The notes under the pieces: generated by a model
Told to the model about the DNA's origin: nothing
The model's input: the letters and a program-made list of their open reading frames with translations, nothing else
Databases searched by the model: none
Source of the DNA: Salarias fasciatus
Taxonomy: Eukaryota > Chordata > Actinopteri > Blenniiformes > Blenniidae
Direction of reading: 5' to 3'
Length of the DNA: 64,000 nt
Assembly (NCBI RefSeq): GCF_902148845.1
Contig: NC_043754.1
Span: forward strand, 21,445,431 to 21,509,430
Shown here: piece by piece, positions 25,863 through 36,800 of the stretch
How positions within the stretch are numbered: the first letter of the stretch is position 1
How the letters are laid out: the number at the start of each line of letters is the position of its first letter
Position numbers and translations under genes: made by a program

Positions 25863-26902
25863 GTGTGTGTGTGTGTGTGGGTGAGTGGTTTTGGGTAAAA
25901 GTGTGTGCCAGCTGAATGAAATGTAGTGCCATTAGGCCGCTCTCCACTCCCTGAGCACACGTAGTCTTGCATCCTGATTTGGGCCTTTTGGTGCGAGTGC
26001 ACTTACCCACACTCAGTCCAAACAGAAAACATGCGTCATCTGGATGAAGAGCTGTAGGCACACACACACACACAGACACACACACACACACAGACACACA
26101 CAGACACACACACCCCTCGCCCCGAGCCGTTTTGCCACGTGGCGCCGTGATAACCCTGCTCTCCCCTCCTCCTTTGTGCTGTTTCATCAGTGCTGAACCA
26201 CTGCCAGGTCCACCGCATCGCCGCCATTGTTTACCAGTGCTACAGCGACGTTGCGGGGCCCGACTCGGTCACCATGGAGACGTACAAGCCCGCGCTGACC
26301 AAGCTTGGCAGGTCGCTGCAGGTGAGCCGCCTTTCTTCTTCAGCTCCACTGTGTAACTCCAACTTTGATGGAGTCAAAGCTGTGAAACTTGCATGTTTAA
26401 AGGATCGTTTTCTCTCTTAATCCTTTAACTTTTAAACCAAATCTACTGTTAAAACTCAGAAACACGACTTTGGCAACGTCCCTTTAGGGTTATGTTCTGA
26501 TTCCCTCAGCTTTATCTCAGAGAAATCATAGCTCTTGCGTCACTCTGAGAGAAAAAATAGGTGACTCAAATTGCTTCAGACCCCCTGAGCTTTGATTGCC
26601 GTTGCCATGGAGAAGAGGTCAAATCAGAAAGGCAGGCAGACGAGAGCGCCTCATTGAATTCACGAGCTGAATTCTGCGATTCAGGAGGCAGATTGATGCT
26701 CACATTTGGAGTATTTTTGGTTTGAATCTGCAAGAAATGATGATTTAAAAGAATCTGTATTTTAAGCCAAACTTCAGTTTTCATAGCTGTCCTGGTTTAT
26801 TTCTTCGTTTCTTTCTCTCTTCAGCTGGACCTGTCTCCAAACTCAGACGTGCTCCGCAAGTTTACCAGAAGCACCGAGATCCAGAGCAATCTTTATATCT
26901 GA
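20034..26902 (+). CDS. psmg1: Proteasome assembly chaperone 1
   Basis: Seven coding exons: 20034-20155, 21177-21280, 23492-23640, 24658-24720, 24846-25044, 26191-26321 and 26825-26902. All phases close to give 281 residues, against about 288 in human. PSMG1 pairs with PSMG2 to guide assembly of the 20S proteasome alpha ring in the cytosol. Recognition rests on the start MATFFGEV, an acidic run at residues 17-33, FILAVGPNA, CHVAEDQLFQW, DYKT, the block LEQPNIVTGLAAAVL and the end STEIQSNLYI, each matching vertebrate PSMG1 in order. The exon 2/3 join gives Arg where I might expect Ser or Gly. The ATG is the first in frame after an upstream stop region. Introns carry a SINE, a hAT-like miniature element and inverted CA/GT arrays. 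Confidence 0.93.
22565..22790 (-). mobile_element. SINE copy in psmg1 intron 2
   Basis: Read on the minus strand it contains GCGTGGGTTTTCC, a CCGTCCAAAAAACA block, GTGAGTGTGAGT, CAGCTGGGACCGGCTCCAG, CGCCCC and ends near GGATGGATC. This is the usual order of the central and 3' parts of the fish tRNA-derived SINE also present at 19549. The 5' part is diverged. Confidence 0.6.
24321..24559. mobile_element. hAT-like miniature element in psmg1 intron 3
   Basis: Terminal inverted repeats of about 15 bp: ATGGAGGGTTGTCAACGATT at the left, and at the right the complement of AATTGTTGACAGCCCTCCAT. Inside are subterminal GATTAATC motifs, giving a 239 bp non-autonomous element without coding capacity. 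Such TGTCAACGATTAAT elements are frequent in fish. A clean 8 bp target duplication could not be assigned. Confidence 0.5.
25831..26113. repeat. Inverted (GT)n and (CA)n pair in psmg1 intron 5
   Basis: A GT run at 25831-25880 and a CA run at 26059-26113, about 178 bp apart in the same intron. In the pre-mRNA (GU)n and (CA)n can pair. Confidence 0.85.
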
Positions 26903-26963
26903 GAGGACCCTTGTTGTGTACCGTGTGTCAAATTCCTGTCATAGAATACTGTCATTTTTAAAA

Positions 26964-26969
26964 AATAAA
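26964..26969 (+). terminator. psmg1 poly(A) signal
   Basis: AATAAA 62 bp after the stop codon. Confidence 0.75.
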
Positions 26970-27299
26970 GTTCAAATATAGACTTTATTAAAAGTCTCAG
27001 TGTTTTGATTCGCTTCCTTTGTCATTCTGTGAAAAATGAGGATTCAGCCTGAATAGATCACCAGTTGACATATTTGAAGATTACAGGCGTTAAAACAAGG
27101 TTTACAGTTTAAATCTGTTAAATGCAGATTTTGCATTTGCATGAAATGCATGTTGCATTGTCTGATTCTAAGCTTCTGATTGCTTCATAAAAATAAAATC
27201 TGGCTATTTTCATTATTTTCCAGGACTGCCTGCCATTGCAACAAATGGTTAAATGTTAATTAAATCACTGAAATAAAATCTCTCTTTTATGAAGAAAAC

Positions 27300-27570
27300 T
27301 AAAGTACAGCGCCTCTCTGACAGTAACCTCTATGAACAGTTTGAGTCTGGTTTCCGCCTACGTTACAGTCACCAGCCATTCCAGACTTTTCTGCATCCTC
27401 CTCCTCGTTTTAAGTGCAGCGTCTGGCACCAGCTCCCACTCCGTTCTCCGTCAGAATATCCAACGCACACCTGGGCCGACTGATTCAGCATCTTCCCTCT
27501 TCTCCCCAGACCTGTGTTCAGGGTCCCATCCTCTTCACTGCTCTGTGTTTATCTCCTCCCCCTTGCCCGT
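27300..27570 (+). mobile_element. LINE reverse transcriptase relic
   Basis: Conceptual translation in shifting frames gives NLYEQFESGFRLRYS, then LLLVLSAASGTSSHSVL, then GPILF-like residues. These correspond in order to the EQFQSGFR, LLDLSAAFDTV(S/D)H and GVPQGSVLGPLLF motifs of CR1/L2/Rex-group LINE reverse transcriptases. Several frame breaks and a lost catalytic aspartate motif show it is an old dead fragment. Confidence 0.6.
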
Positions 27571-28413
27571 GTTTGCTGTAGATACAACATCCCAGGAACT
27601 TTTTGAAACTCAATGAGCAGAACCAGAAGCAATCCATGCATTAAACCAGCATTTCTACTATATATGACATGTTATTTACAAAAATAGAAATCATTATAGG
27701 CCCAAAAGCCCTTCCCTGAGAAACAGCACTCTGGATGTCTTTCTATCTGAAATTGATTGAACATAACACACTGTTTTCTGTCCATGAGGACACTCAGTTA
27801 AAAAACAAAAACAAAAAACAAACAAAAAAAAAAACAGTTTATAAAACCATAGGCTGACATATTCAATACTTCAGGGTCAATGATATGAAAGACTTCATAG
27901 AAGTCTGGGAACACAGCCCCTACCAAGAATTTCTTATCAAGTTGTTTGAACCATTTATCAGTGCTTTGTCGGTAGAATGGCCTGATTTCTAGTCACGCTG
28001 TTGACCTGAGTTCATATCTTTCTTTTTTTTTAAAGAGTTACAGATTTTCTGAAACACAATTCCCTGTTTTATTTATTATCATTAGTCTTTTGTTGTATTT
28101 TCGTCGTTTCCTTTGTGGTGTCAGTGGTGTGTTCTGTCAGTTCTCTTATCGGCCTGCAGGGGGCGACTCGCCACCGGCGCACTGCTTGTTTCACCCCAGA
28201 TAAACTAAAGAAGAAGAATCATTCAAAACAAGCCGCAGATCTTTAACTCGGTGCAGCTTTTTTTTCTTTGAATATTATCTAAATAAATGAATTAAGAATA
28301 AATTACAGTCGATGTAGCAGCTGGGTCCGTAGGCAGAGACGGACTCTCTGCTTCGTGCCGTATTTAGAGCTTCAGCTTTCATTTAGCGACACTTTCCGTC
28401 AGCGGGTCCTCCG
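27571..28413. other. psmg1-ccdc15 intergenic and ccdc15 promoter
   Basis: A-rich runs lie near 27795-27835. A CTCF-like CCTGCAGGGGGCGA lies at 28153-28166. The last 150 bp before the ccdc15 ATG lack a TATA box. No further gene was seen. Confidence 0.45.
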
Positions 28414-31400
28414 ATGACTTCCTCCCGGGTGAAAGCTTCAGTCCACCGGGTTAAAGAGCCCCGGCACCCACCCCCCAGACCCAGACCCAGATCCAGATCC
28501 AGCAGGGTGCTAGCTGATCGGAACCCGGCGGTGGCGGCGGTGGGAGCCTGGGTGGAGGAAGGAGCAGACTTCCTGCAGCACCCGACCGTGAGTTTGGTGT
28601 TCGGTGCTCATAGAGACGCTGTTGTTGTGGTTGTCAGGGCTGTGAACGGTCTCTGTCTGCAGGGAATCTCAGAGAAGAACGGCAGCAAAGTCATGAGAAA
28701 CTATAAAATGCTGCATCACAGTTGCATTAAATATTCAAGATGAACCCCTGAACAATAACCACAAGCAATCATATTGACTGGAAACAGTGATAATAATAGT
28801 ACACATGTGATAAACGAACACAAAGACATCAAAATGAGTTCTTTATTAGTTTAAATGATCAGAGATGCTAAACAGTTGTATAAACTGTAATTAATGTTCA
28901 ACAATTTGGAGTAAAATTAATGAAACTATATGTACCTGACCAAAAAGTATGAATATGACAGATTATAAAGATTTGACATGATTAGGATCCACATTTAAAG
29001 AAGTACATTATTTCACTAGCTTGGCTCAACTTTGTACACCCAGTGCAGTTACAATGTCAACGTAAGATGAATAAAAAAGTGTTGAGAATCAGAACCATAT
29101 GAAAATGAGACGACTATAATCAAGCAAAATCACATAAATGTCTTGTGTCACTTCAGGTCATGGCGTTGGAAACTGAGAAGCTCCTGGAAGAGAAGAGAAG
29201 AGAAAACGAAGAAAGTCTTCAGCGGTTTCAGAATGGCGTGCGTCACCGTTTGGCACAACGAGCCCGAGTCTGCAGTGAGACCCAGCCTCTTCTGAGAGAT
29301 CGAGCGGTACATAAACTCTGTTTTGAATGACTGCGATGTTACTGATGATCTTTTCAGTCCGACTGCAGCAGGCACTCAACACACTGATCAATAAAGAGTT
29401 GTCAGTGTTATTTTCCACTCTGTGTATTATTTGTGATATTTATCTTTGCAGCATTTGGCCACTGCTGAAAAAGTATTTACAATAATTGTCATTGTGTCAT
29501 CCTTTTTTTTTTTTTTTTTTTTTTGGGTTCAGGCAACTCCAGACAGGCGAACTCCGCAGTCGCGGTTTGAGGTGTGGACACACTCCGAGTCTGCTGCTGA
29601 GGCGCTGACGTCTGCTGCACATCCGAGGATGAAGGAGAGGAACCCTCAGGAGGTGAGAGGGATTAAGTTTGAACACCAAAGTTGACCGTACCTCCTCATT
29701 ATCCCGCACCGGGGTCACATAACTTCAGAACAAACGTCCCATGGAAAGAAGTCTGGCAGAATCTGTTCCTCAATTTTCAAAAATGCTCATCATGACTCAT
29801 TTTTACAGGTTTGGTTTGAGGTAATAACCCTATTTTAAAACCCCGGCTTTGAATTTTCCCTCCACCCATCCTGATGATGCCGTTCTAAACTGAACTTTTG
29901 CTTCTAATTGCTTTTCTATCAAACGGTGTTTCCAAGAGGTGTTCTCTAAATAATTAATAATGACGATGGAGTCTGACTTTTTTTTTCTCAGATCGTTGGT
30001 TTAACTTTAGTGTGACAGGAAGTGGATGAATCAGAACTAGATGACCTTTACAATGAGGACTTCGGAGTCACTGTGTGAATCGAATGTGACACTTGGGTTC
30101 TTGGATGTCATTTCTGCTATCAAATGGTTCGGCTTCTCGTTTCTATCTAAATGTTTCTGCCATTTAACAGATGGGATCTTCAAGACTTGAGCAGGAGTTG
30201 TGCTTCTTGGGTCGATGAGCCTCGAGTGCAAAAGATATTTCTGTCTCAATGATTTTGCTGTTTCCATGAGTGAGTGTGAGTAACTGACGGTGCCGTTTCT
30301 TTTTCCAGTCCGCTGCAGGCATGAGGCAGGTCCGACTCAGACTGGCGGCCCGTCGAGTGATGCCGCACGAGGACGCGGCGTCAAACCTTCCTGGAGGAGA
30401 GTGGCGCGTCACTCCCACCCAGCATGTGAGTGTCTGCGTCTCTGCTTCCTCCTGAAATACACTTCCTGGACGTGTGTGTGTGTGTGTTGCGTATGGAGGT
30501 TATGCTTTAATACATCTCGCTCTGCACCCAACAGAAAACTGAGGAGGAAGATGATGATGATGGTGATGATGATGTTCTCTTCAGTCCACATGTCTGTCCT
30601 CTTGTTCAGCAGAAGGTGAATGAAGCCCCAGCATGCAGAAGCACTTCTATGTTTCATTTAATCTGTTTTATCTGAGTTTAGTCACAGGCGGGGATGAATT
30701 CTTATAAATATCTTATTAATGATTCATGCACTGCAATATGCAGTGTCATTATTATTTGACTTCAGAAGATTAACACATATTGTCTGGATCATAAAGAATG
30801 AAGGCCGGGTTGAGGACGCTGCAGTCCGCTCATAAGCTCCCAGGGGTCAAAGTTTAAGAACATGTTATTGCCGGGGTGAAAGTGGGTCAGGTTGTGTCGT
30901 AAAACACAGTTTACGGTGTTGCCTTTGGCGTCTTCCATGTGATCACTGTCCTCATGACAGGAGCGCTGTGCAGGAAGTAAATAGTAAATATATCCCCAGA
31001 GCTTCCACATCCCTCCGCTCCGTGATTCACGACATGCTCAGGCTGCTAAAGAGGAACAGTTTATCGCCCAGCTCCGACCGACGAATATCTCACAGCAGTT
31101 CCTGATGAGCAGCTCGTCATACAGCTTCCCCGTACAAACCGTCGACTGCATTCACCTCCCAGCAAGACAATAAACTTGATTGTTCTCAGCCACTCGTCCA
31201 CAGGACCCTGAAGTGCACAGATTTATCCTTTAAAGTTCAGCAGAGCCTCGGTGTTTTCCCCAAGCTTCCAAGCAGTGCTGCGATTCTTTAGTCAAACTGT
31301 TCCTATCTTTTCATCCATGACCCGTTCTAATATCTCACAAGTTATGTTCTTGTTGTTCAGATGCTATTTATTCTAAAATCCTAGTGCATATAAGCTAAAA

Positions 31401-32387
31401 GGAGCTGAGATAAGCCGTCCTTTCTCGTGTCTTCAGGCAAGTGGATACTCAGTGTGGGAAACTGAAACATCACAGCCTGCTGGGGGTTTGAGGTCCGGCC
31501 CTGCTGTCCCCCCGGTCCTGTGGCCACTGACTGGCCAAGAGGAGCTGAAGAGACAGGTAGACACACACACACACACACACACACACGGCTCTGACGCTCT
31601 CTGGCCGGAGCGCCGTCAGGCCGCCCCTCACTGACCCCCCCGTCATGCGCCCCCAGCGCCAGGCTCAGTTCCTGAAGCACCGCCGGCTGGTCATGACCTC
31701 CGAGAGGGAGCAAGTGAAGGAAAACAAGCAGCAGAGGAAACACCTGCAGCGAACGGCAAGGTGATTCTCTTTCCGTCAAAGGTTCACGTCTGGTTTTCAC
31801 ACCTTCAGAATGTAGAGAGCAATGAGCCCCGTCTCTCTGAAGGATCAAAGCAGAGAAGGAGCGGGACCGGCTGGCGGAGGAGCGGCGTCTGGAAGCAGCT
31901 CGGCTGCTGGACGAGGCCCGACAGCGGCTGCAGGAGAGAGAGCTGCTGGTTCTGGAGCGCCTGAGGCTGGAGGAGGAGGAGCGAGCGCAGGAGCTGCAGA
32001 GGAGGAAGAGACAGGAGAAAGGAAAAGTCGCTACAAGGTGATCAGTTTATGTAAAGCCCTAATGGAGAGAGGTGTGGCTGTGCCCTGGTGAAGCTGACAT
32101 GTGGACGGTCTGCTCTGTGTGCAGGTTTGTGGAGGCTCTGAGGGCTCGGATGAAGGAGCGGCTGTCTCACAGCGGGCTGGAGCTGCCTCCTCTCTGCTGC
32201 TGCGCCTCCTCTTTCTGGGACTCCCACCCCGACACCTGCGCCAACAACTGTGTCTTCCACAACAATCCCAGAGGTAGAAACACACACAGACGCACGGACG
32301 TGAACGTTAAAGACAGTAACGCTTGTGTCTCCCGCAGCGTACGCCCAGGCGCTGCATTCAACGCTGGTGAGTTTGGAATTACAGTGA
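28414..32387 (+). CDS. ccdc15: Coiled-coil domain-containing protein 15
   Basis: Ten exons: 28414-28587, 29157-29306, 29533-29652, 30309-30425, 30535-30615, 31437-31556, 31657-31760, 31843-32037, 32125-32273 and 32338-32387. All phases close, giving 419 residues. The N-terminal LADRNPAVAAVGAWVE matches the conserved start of CCDC15. The block encoded by exon 8 is a long arginine/glutamate/leucine coiled coil. The C-terminus LPPLCCCASSFWD, HPDTCANNC and YAQALHSTL matches the family's conserved cysteine-rich end. Human CCDC15 is reported at the centriole inner scaffold. The fish protein is under half the human length (about 950), apparently lacking the central glutamine/aspartate-rich repeats. 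An acidic EEEDDDDGDDD run lies in exon 5. ccdc15 precedes slc37a2 on the same strand; I recall both genes lying close together on human 11q24. Confidence 0.88.
31561..31586 (+). repeat. (AC)13 directly after the ccdc15 exon 6 donor
   Basis: The AC array starts four bases inside intron 6. CA repeats near donors are known hnRNP L binding sites; a role here is inferred. Confidence 0.8.
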
Positions 32388-33360
32388 AGGAAACGGACGA
32401 GCCGCGGCGGAGACTGCTGGATGGAAAACAAACTGTTTATTCCCAGCATCTCTCAAGCCCTGATTCAAATGAAATTTCTCCTCTACTGCACACAAAAGTA
32501 GACAATTTTAATAAAATACTTTTTTCTGGCACCACTCTTCCATCATCAGGATTTTTTGTTTGTATTTTAAATTGATTTTTTTTCCTATGATTGTATGTAT
32601 TGTATTGTATGATGATTTTAAAATCAAATTTCATTTCTTTGAATAAATGTGAATGCTGGAGGTTTTGATTTTACTTGGGGTCTATCTGTCAATACACTCT
32701 TTTTAGTATTTCTGTTCGTCAGCTGATCAGTTTGCTATGATATTGTTTAAACTTTAACTGAAGGTTTGAAGGTTGATTTTGGTTCCTCAAGAGAAAATTG
32801 AAAATCTAAGCTGAGCCATAGCTCTTGACTTTTCCTTTAATGTTAGCGTGCTTTATGATCTTAATTAATTGCATAATACAACATTTAAGACAATATGAAT
32901 ACTTAATGATAGAAAATTAGTAAATATCTGTGTTATAGAGCTCCAACCAAAGATTTTTCAAACTGACTTTGTTCTCAGAAATGATTTGAACCTATGATGT
33001 AACAATAAACACAAAGACATGAACTGTGAAATATATTATTTAACTAGAAACACTGAATTGTTAATGTATGAAGGTCCCTGACAAGTGTGTGAACTTCCTA
33101 CACAAACGTCCTTTTTTTTAAATTTTTTGTTTTTTTGTAGTAAATTTCAAAAGTGAGAGTCTGATAGAAGAATATACAGTATGTATAGTTTTCTAATGGT
33201 TATTGATCAGTCCGTTTTAAATTGAATTTGATAATTTGACGGTTGATCAAGAGTGGCTTCATGTGAAGTTATAGGACAACATAAGGGATTGCTTTTATGA
33301 CATTTTGTTTTGTCGTTTCCTGTCTCTTGCTATTTTTAAGTAGTAAATATATATGCCAGA
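32388..33360. other. ccdc15-slc37a2 intergenic
   Basis: AT-rich, with a T run near 33112-33140. No repeat family or gene was recognised. It contains the ccdc15 3' UTR (AATAAA at about 32642). Confidence 0.5.
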
Positions 33361-33861
33361 GGGGCGGGGCTCCGTGTCCTGAGCTGCCGCCTATGGGACG
33401 TTACGTGATGACGTCAGAGCGTCACGTAGCGTCGTCCCGGAGCGCTCGTCTGGAAAATCTTGTGGAACAACAAAACATCGGGCGAATATTTTTAATCCTT
33501 TCCTATCCATAACCGGCTCCTTATTGAGGTGTCTGCTCGGCGGGGGGGAGGCCGGCTCTTCTGGTCGCCGTATATAAAGTTCGAGGCTCATTATGGAGAA
33601 CAGCGGGATGTTTCAGGACCCGGTTTCCCATCAAGAGACGGGATAGGACTCAGTTTAACGTCGAGCTTCGGCTTTGTCAACCCAGAAGAAAAGGTCCGGT
33701 TTAACTCGTTATTACACTCTTTACTACGAAGTCCGCCGGCGGGATATCGTGTAATACATCAGTATTTAGTTATGAACAGCTCGGTCGTGCCTGTTTTTAC
33801 CGCTTGAAGGAAATGGCTTTGAGAAAGTGCTGAGTCGAGTTTAAAGACCTCATCGAGAATA
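33361..33861 (+). promoter_or_regulatory. slc37a2 promoter and 5' leader
   Basis: A GGGGCGGGGC GC box at 33361-33370 is followed by a perfect palindromic cAMP response element TGACGTCA at 33409-33416, flanked by TTACGTGA and TCACGTAG E-box/CRE-half sequences. The start codon at 33862 is about 450 bp downstream. The transcription start is not fixed from sequence. Confidence 0.6.
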
Positions 33862-36800
33862 ATGAAGGCGCCTCTCGCTCCGGGCATCAGGCTCATCACC
33901 TCCTTCTCCAGAGACTCCTGGTGAGATTCCCTTATCTTCCTCGATCACTCTCTGTCTTATTGTTTCACTCTGTCCAACAGGCAGTCAACACAAAGACCCT
34001 GCTGGCAATGATTAGCTCTCAATCAGTGAGCTTATCGCAGTAACGCCAGTGTTATAATGCTGTTAGAGAGGAATCAGCCACCGGCTCTCTCATCCCTCTT
34101 CTCTGCTTTTAATTCTCCTTTATGGTGATCAAGCTCCTCCACAAATCCCGCTTAAAGCCTCCTCTGTTGTCCAAACAGATCTCACTGTCAGTATTTTAAG
34201 GAACTTGTCTAAACAAGAGGCTCCTTTCAGCCTTATTCCAGCCTCGCCCTGCAGGCTGCTTTCAGAATTCCTCTCCTTTAATAACTTGATATAACAGCTT
34301 GATAATCTGACTGTTTAATAGAAATAAAGTGGTTTAAACTGAGCTATTGATGAGGAGTTCAAAAGCAATCCTATACTACTCAGTCTGCAATTTCCACTAA
34401 CCATTCCCTCACATTATGATTGTTAGTTTTTAAACCATCAGAAATGAAAGGGTCTGTTGTATTTAGCTGGCTGCAGCTCACACTTCTGTCATCAAGTTCC
34501 ATCTGTTATTGACTATCCATAATCCAGCTATCTAATCAAACTTGACTGGTTGAAACTGGGAAAAACTGACTTGCTGTCCAGCTTGTTTTGTAATCAGCAA
34601 GGCAGCATGTATTATCTCCTTAAACCTGAGCAGTGGAAACTCATCTTACTGCATTTTTTAACACTTAAATGCAAATTCCACGACCACCGCTGTTTCAGTG
34701 TGTGGATACATGCTGCTGCTGCATATGGTATTTAATACTATTTCCAGTAGCCTTGTCAGGTTAATTGAAACTTTTTCACACAGCCCTGCTGTGTTTCTTG
34801 GGTGTGTGTGACAGAAAGATCACATGATGTTTAAGAAACTTTACAGTGCATAGAGCCTGATTGAAGAATGAACATTTAAGCAGGTTATGAAGCAGTTATC
34901 AGACCTGTTATGCCCTTTATCTTTTTACAGTGGAAATATTTCAATATTGACACCATGTCTTGGTTCTTGCAGGTACCGAGGTTTCATTCTCTTTCTGACC
35001 TTCCTCTTCTACACTGCCTACCATCTGTCACGCAAACCCATCAGCATCGTGAAGGTGAGCGAGACGGCTGCAGTCCTGCAGACACGCAGCAGGACGGCTG
35101 GTTCGGCACGATCGAGTCCTGCAGGTTTCTGCAGAGCGCGTAGCAAGTCAAGCTCTCGTTACGCCTCGCTGTTTGTGACTCTTAATATTTGCACTGTGAT
35201 GTAACTGTGAGCCCTGTGACTGACCCACAGCGGTTCAGCAGCACCATTATTATAACGCCAGCAGAGAAATGGCCTCAGATTCCATCATAACAGCTGACGG
35301 TCTGCTCTCTGTTGCTTTCAGCCGAGCCTTTTGTTGAAGTAAGTCTCTTAACTCTCTTCTCTTCTGCTTTTCTCTCAGAGCGAGCTGCACAGAAACTGTT
35401 CCACCGTCATCCGACCGGCCAACCTGAACATAACCAACAATGTCACCTGGTGCGACTGGCAGCCCTTCGGTACGGAGATAATACAGAATGGTCGCGTTCA
35501 TAGAACATGTAGGATTCATCACAGGCACCGATGAAGGAGAGTAAATCAACAAATAGCAGATTAAAGCAGTTAAAATAATATCTTGAATTACTAGGACTCA
35601 TTAGTTCAAGCCTCCAGTGGAAATGTGATCAAATAAAGAGTTCAGACCATCAAAGAACAAAGGAAGTAGAGGAAGCTAATGTTAAAACTAAATCTAAAAG
35701 CTCATGAATATGTTTGGAATACAGGAAAAACTCAGTTCTGAGAATATCTGAGTAGCAGATTACAGATGAAGAGGAAAGAGAAAGTAGTGTGAAATAAGAG
35801 TACCTGTCTGACCTGCTGTGTGCATAAAGAGCAGAAAGTAGGTCGGCTGGCTCAGCAGTTCGTGGAGATAATGTGTTTCAGGTTTGGTTATCAGTGTTGA
35901 ACATTGGAGACAAACGGCTCGGCTTCCTGGAGTCCCGGCCATGAAATTAAACGTCTGTTTCTAACATCCGTCTGCTAGTTAAATGCGATCTCATTTTCTA
36001 AATACTGATGTTGAATCTGCGTTCCCTCCGCAGATCAGGACAACTACCAGACGTTGTTCGGGGTGCTGGACAACTCCTTCCTGGTGGCCTACGCCATCGG
36101 CATGTTTTTCAGGTCCGTCTGCTCGCCGTTAGCTCCTCTCCTCGGGTTTTCAGAGGGATTCACTGTAATTTCTCCTCAGTGGGATATTTGGGGAGCGCCT
36201 GTCCCTGCGGTACTACCTGAGCTTCGGGATGGTGATGAGTGGATTGTTCACTTCACTGTTCGGACTGGGGTTTTACTGGAACATCCACTCGCTGGGGTAT
36301 TACGCCTTCGTCCAGGTAAACAGAGACCTCGAGCACTTAGCTACTTTTCTTTACAGTCGTTGTGTTGTCAAGATAAAATGTGCATCAAAACTGAGGCCGA
36401 AACAACATTTAAAGCTCCCACTTCTGAGAGAAATCTGGAAACGGATCTTTTTTTGCTGACTGAAGAAACACTGTGTGCATGACTTCCAGTGTCTGTCTGC
36501 ACACAGCAGCAGCATCATTGTTTCACTTCTGGTTTTCTCAGGGTTTCTGATCAGTCTGAACCATAATTACATGTCAGACAAGCAGGATCTGAGTGTTTAT
36601 ACTTATCTCAAATCATATTGTCTTATTCTAGTTTAGAGGAGATGAAAAAAAAAAGCAAGTTCATCCAATTAGAGGTCAAAATTCTGATGATTTCCTTTCA
36701 GGTGTTGAGAAAATGTGAGGTGGACGGTGATTCACAGTTCCTAAATGTTCGATCATGACCTCTGGAGTATCACTGTCCCTGTTTTTCAGGACCTAATCAG

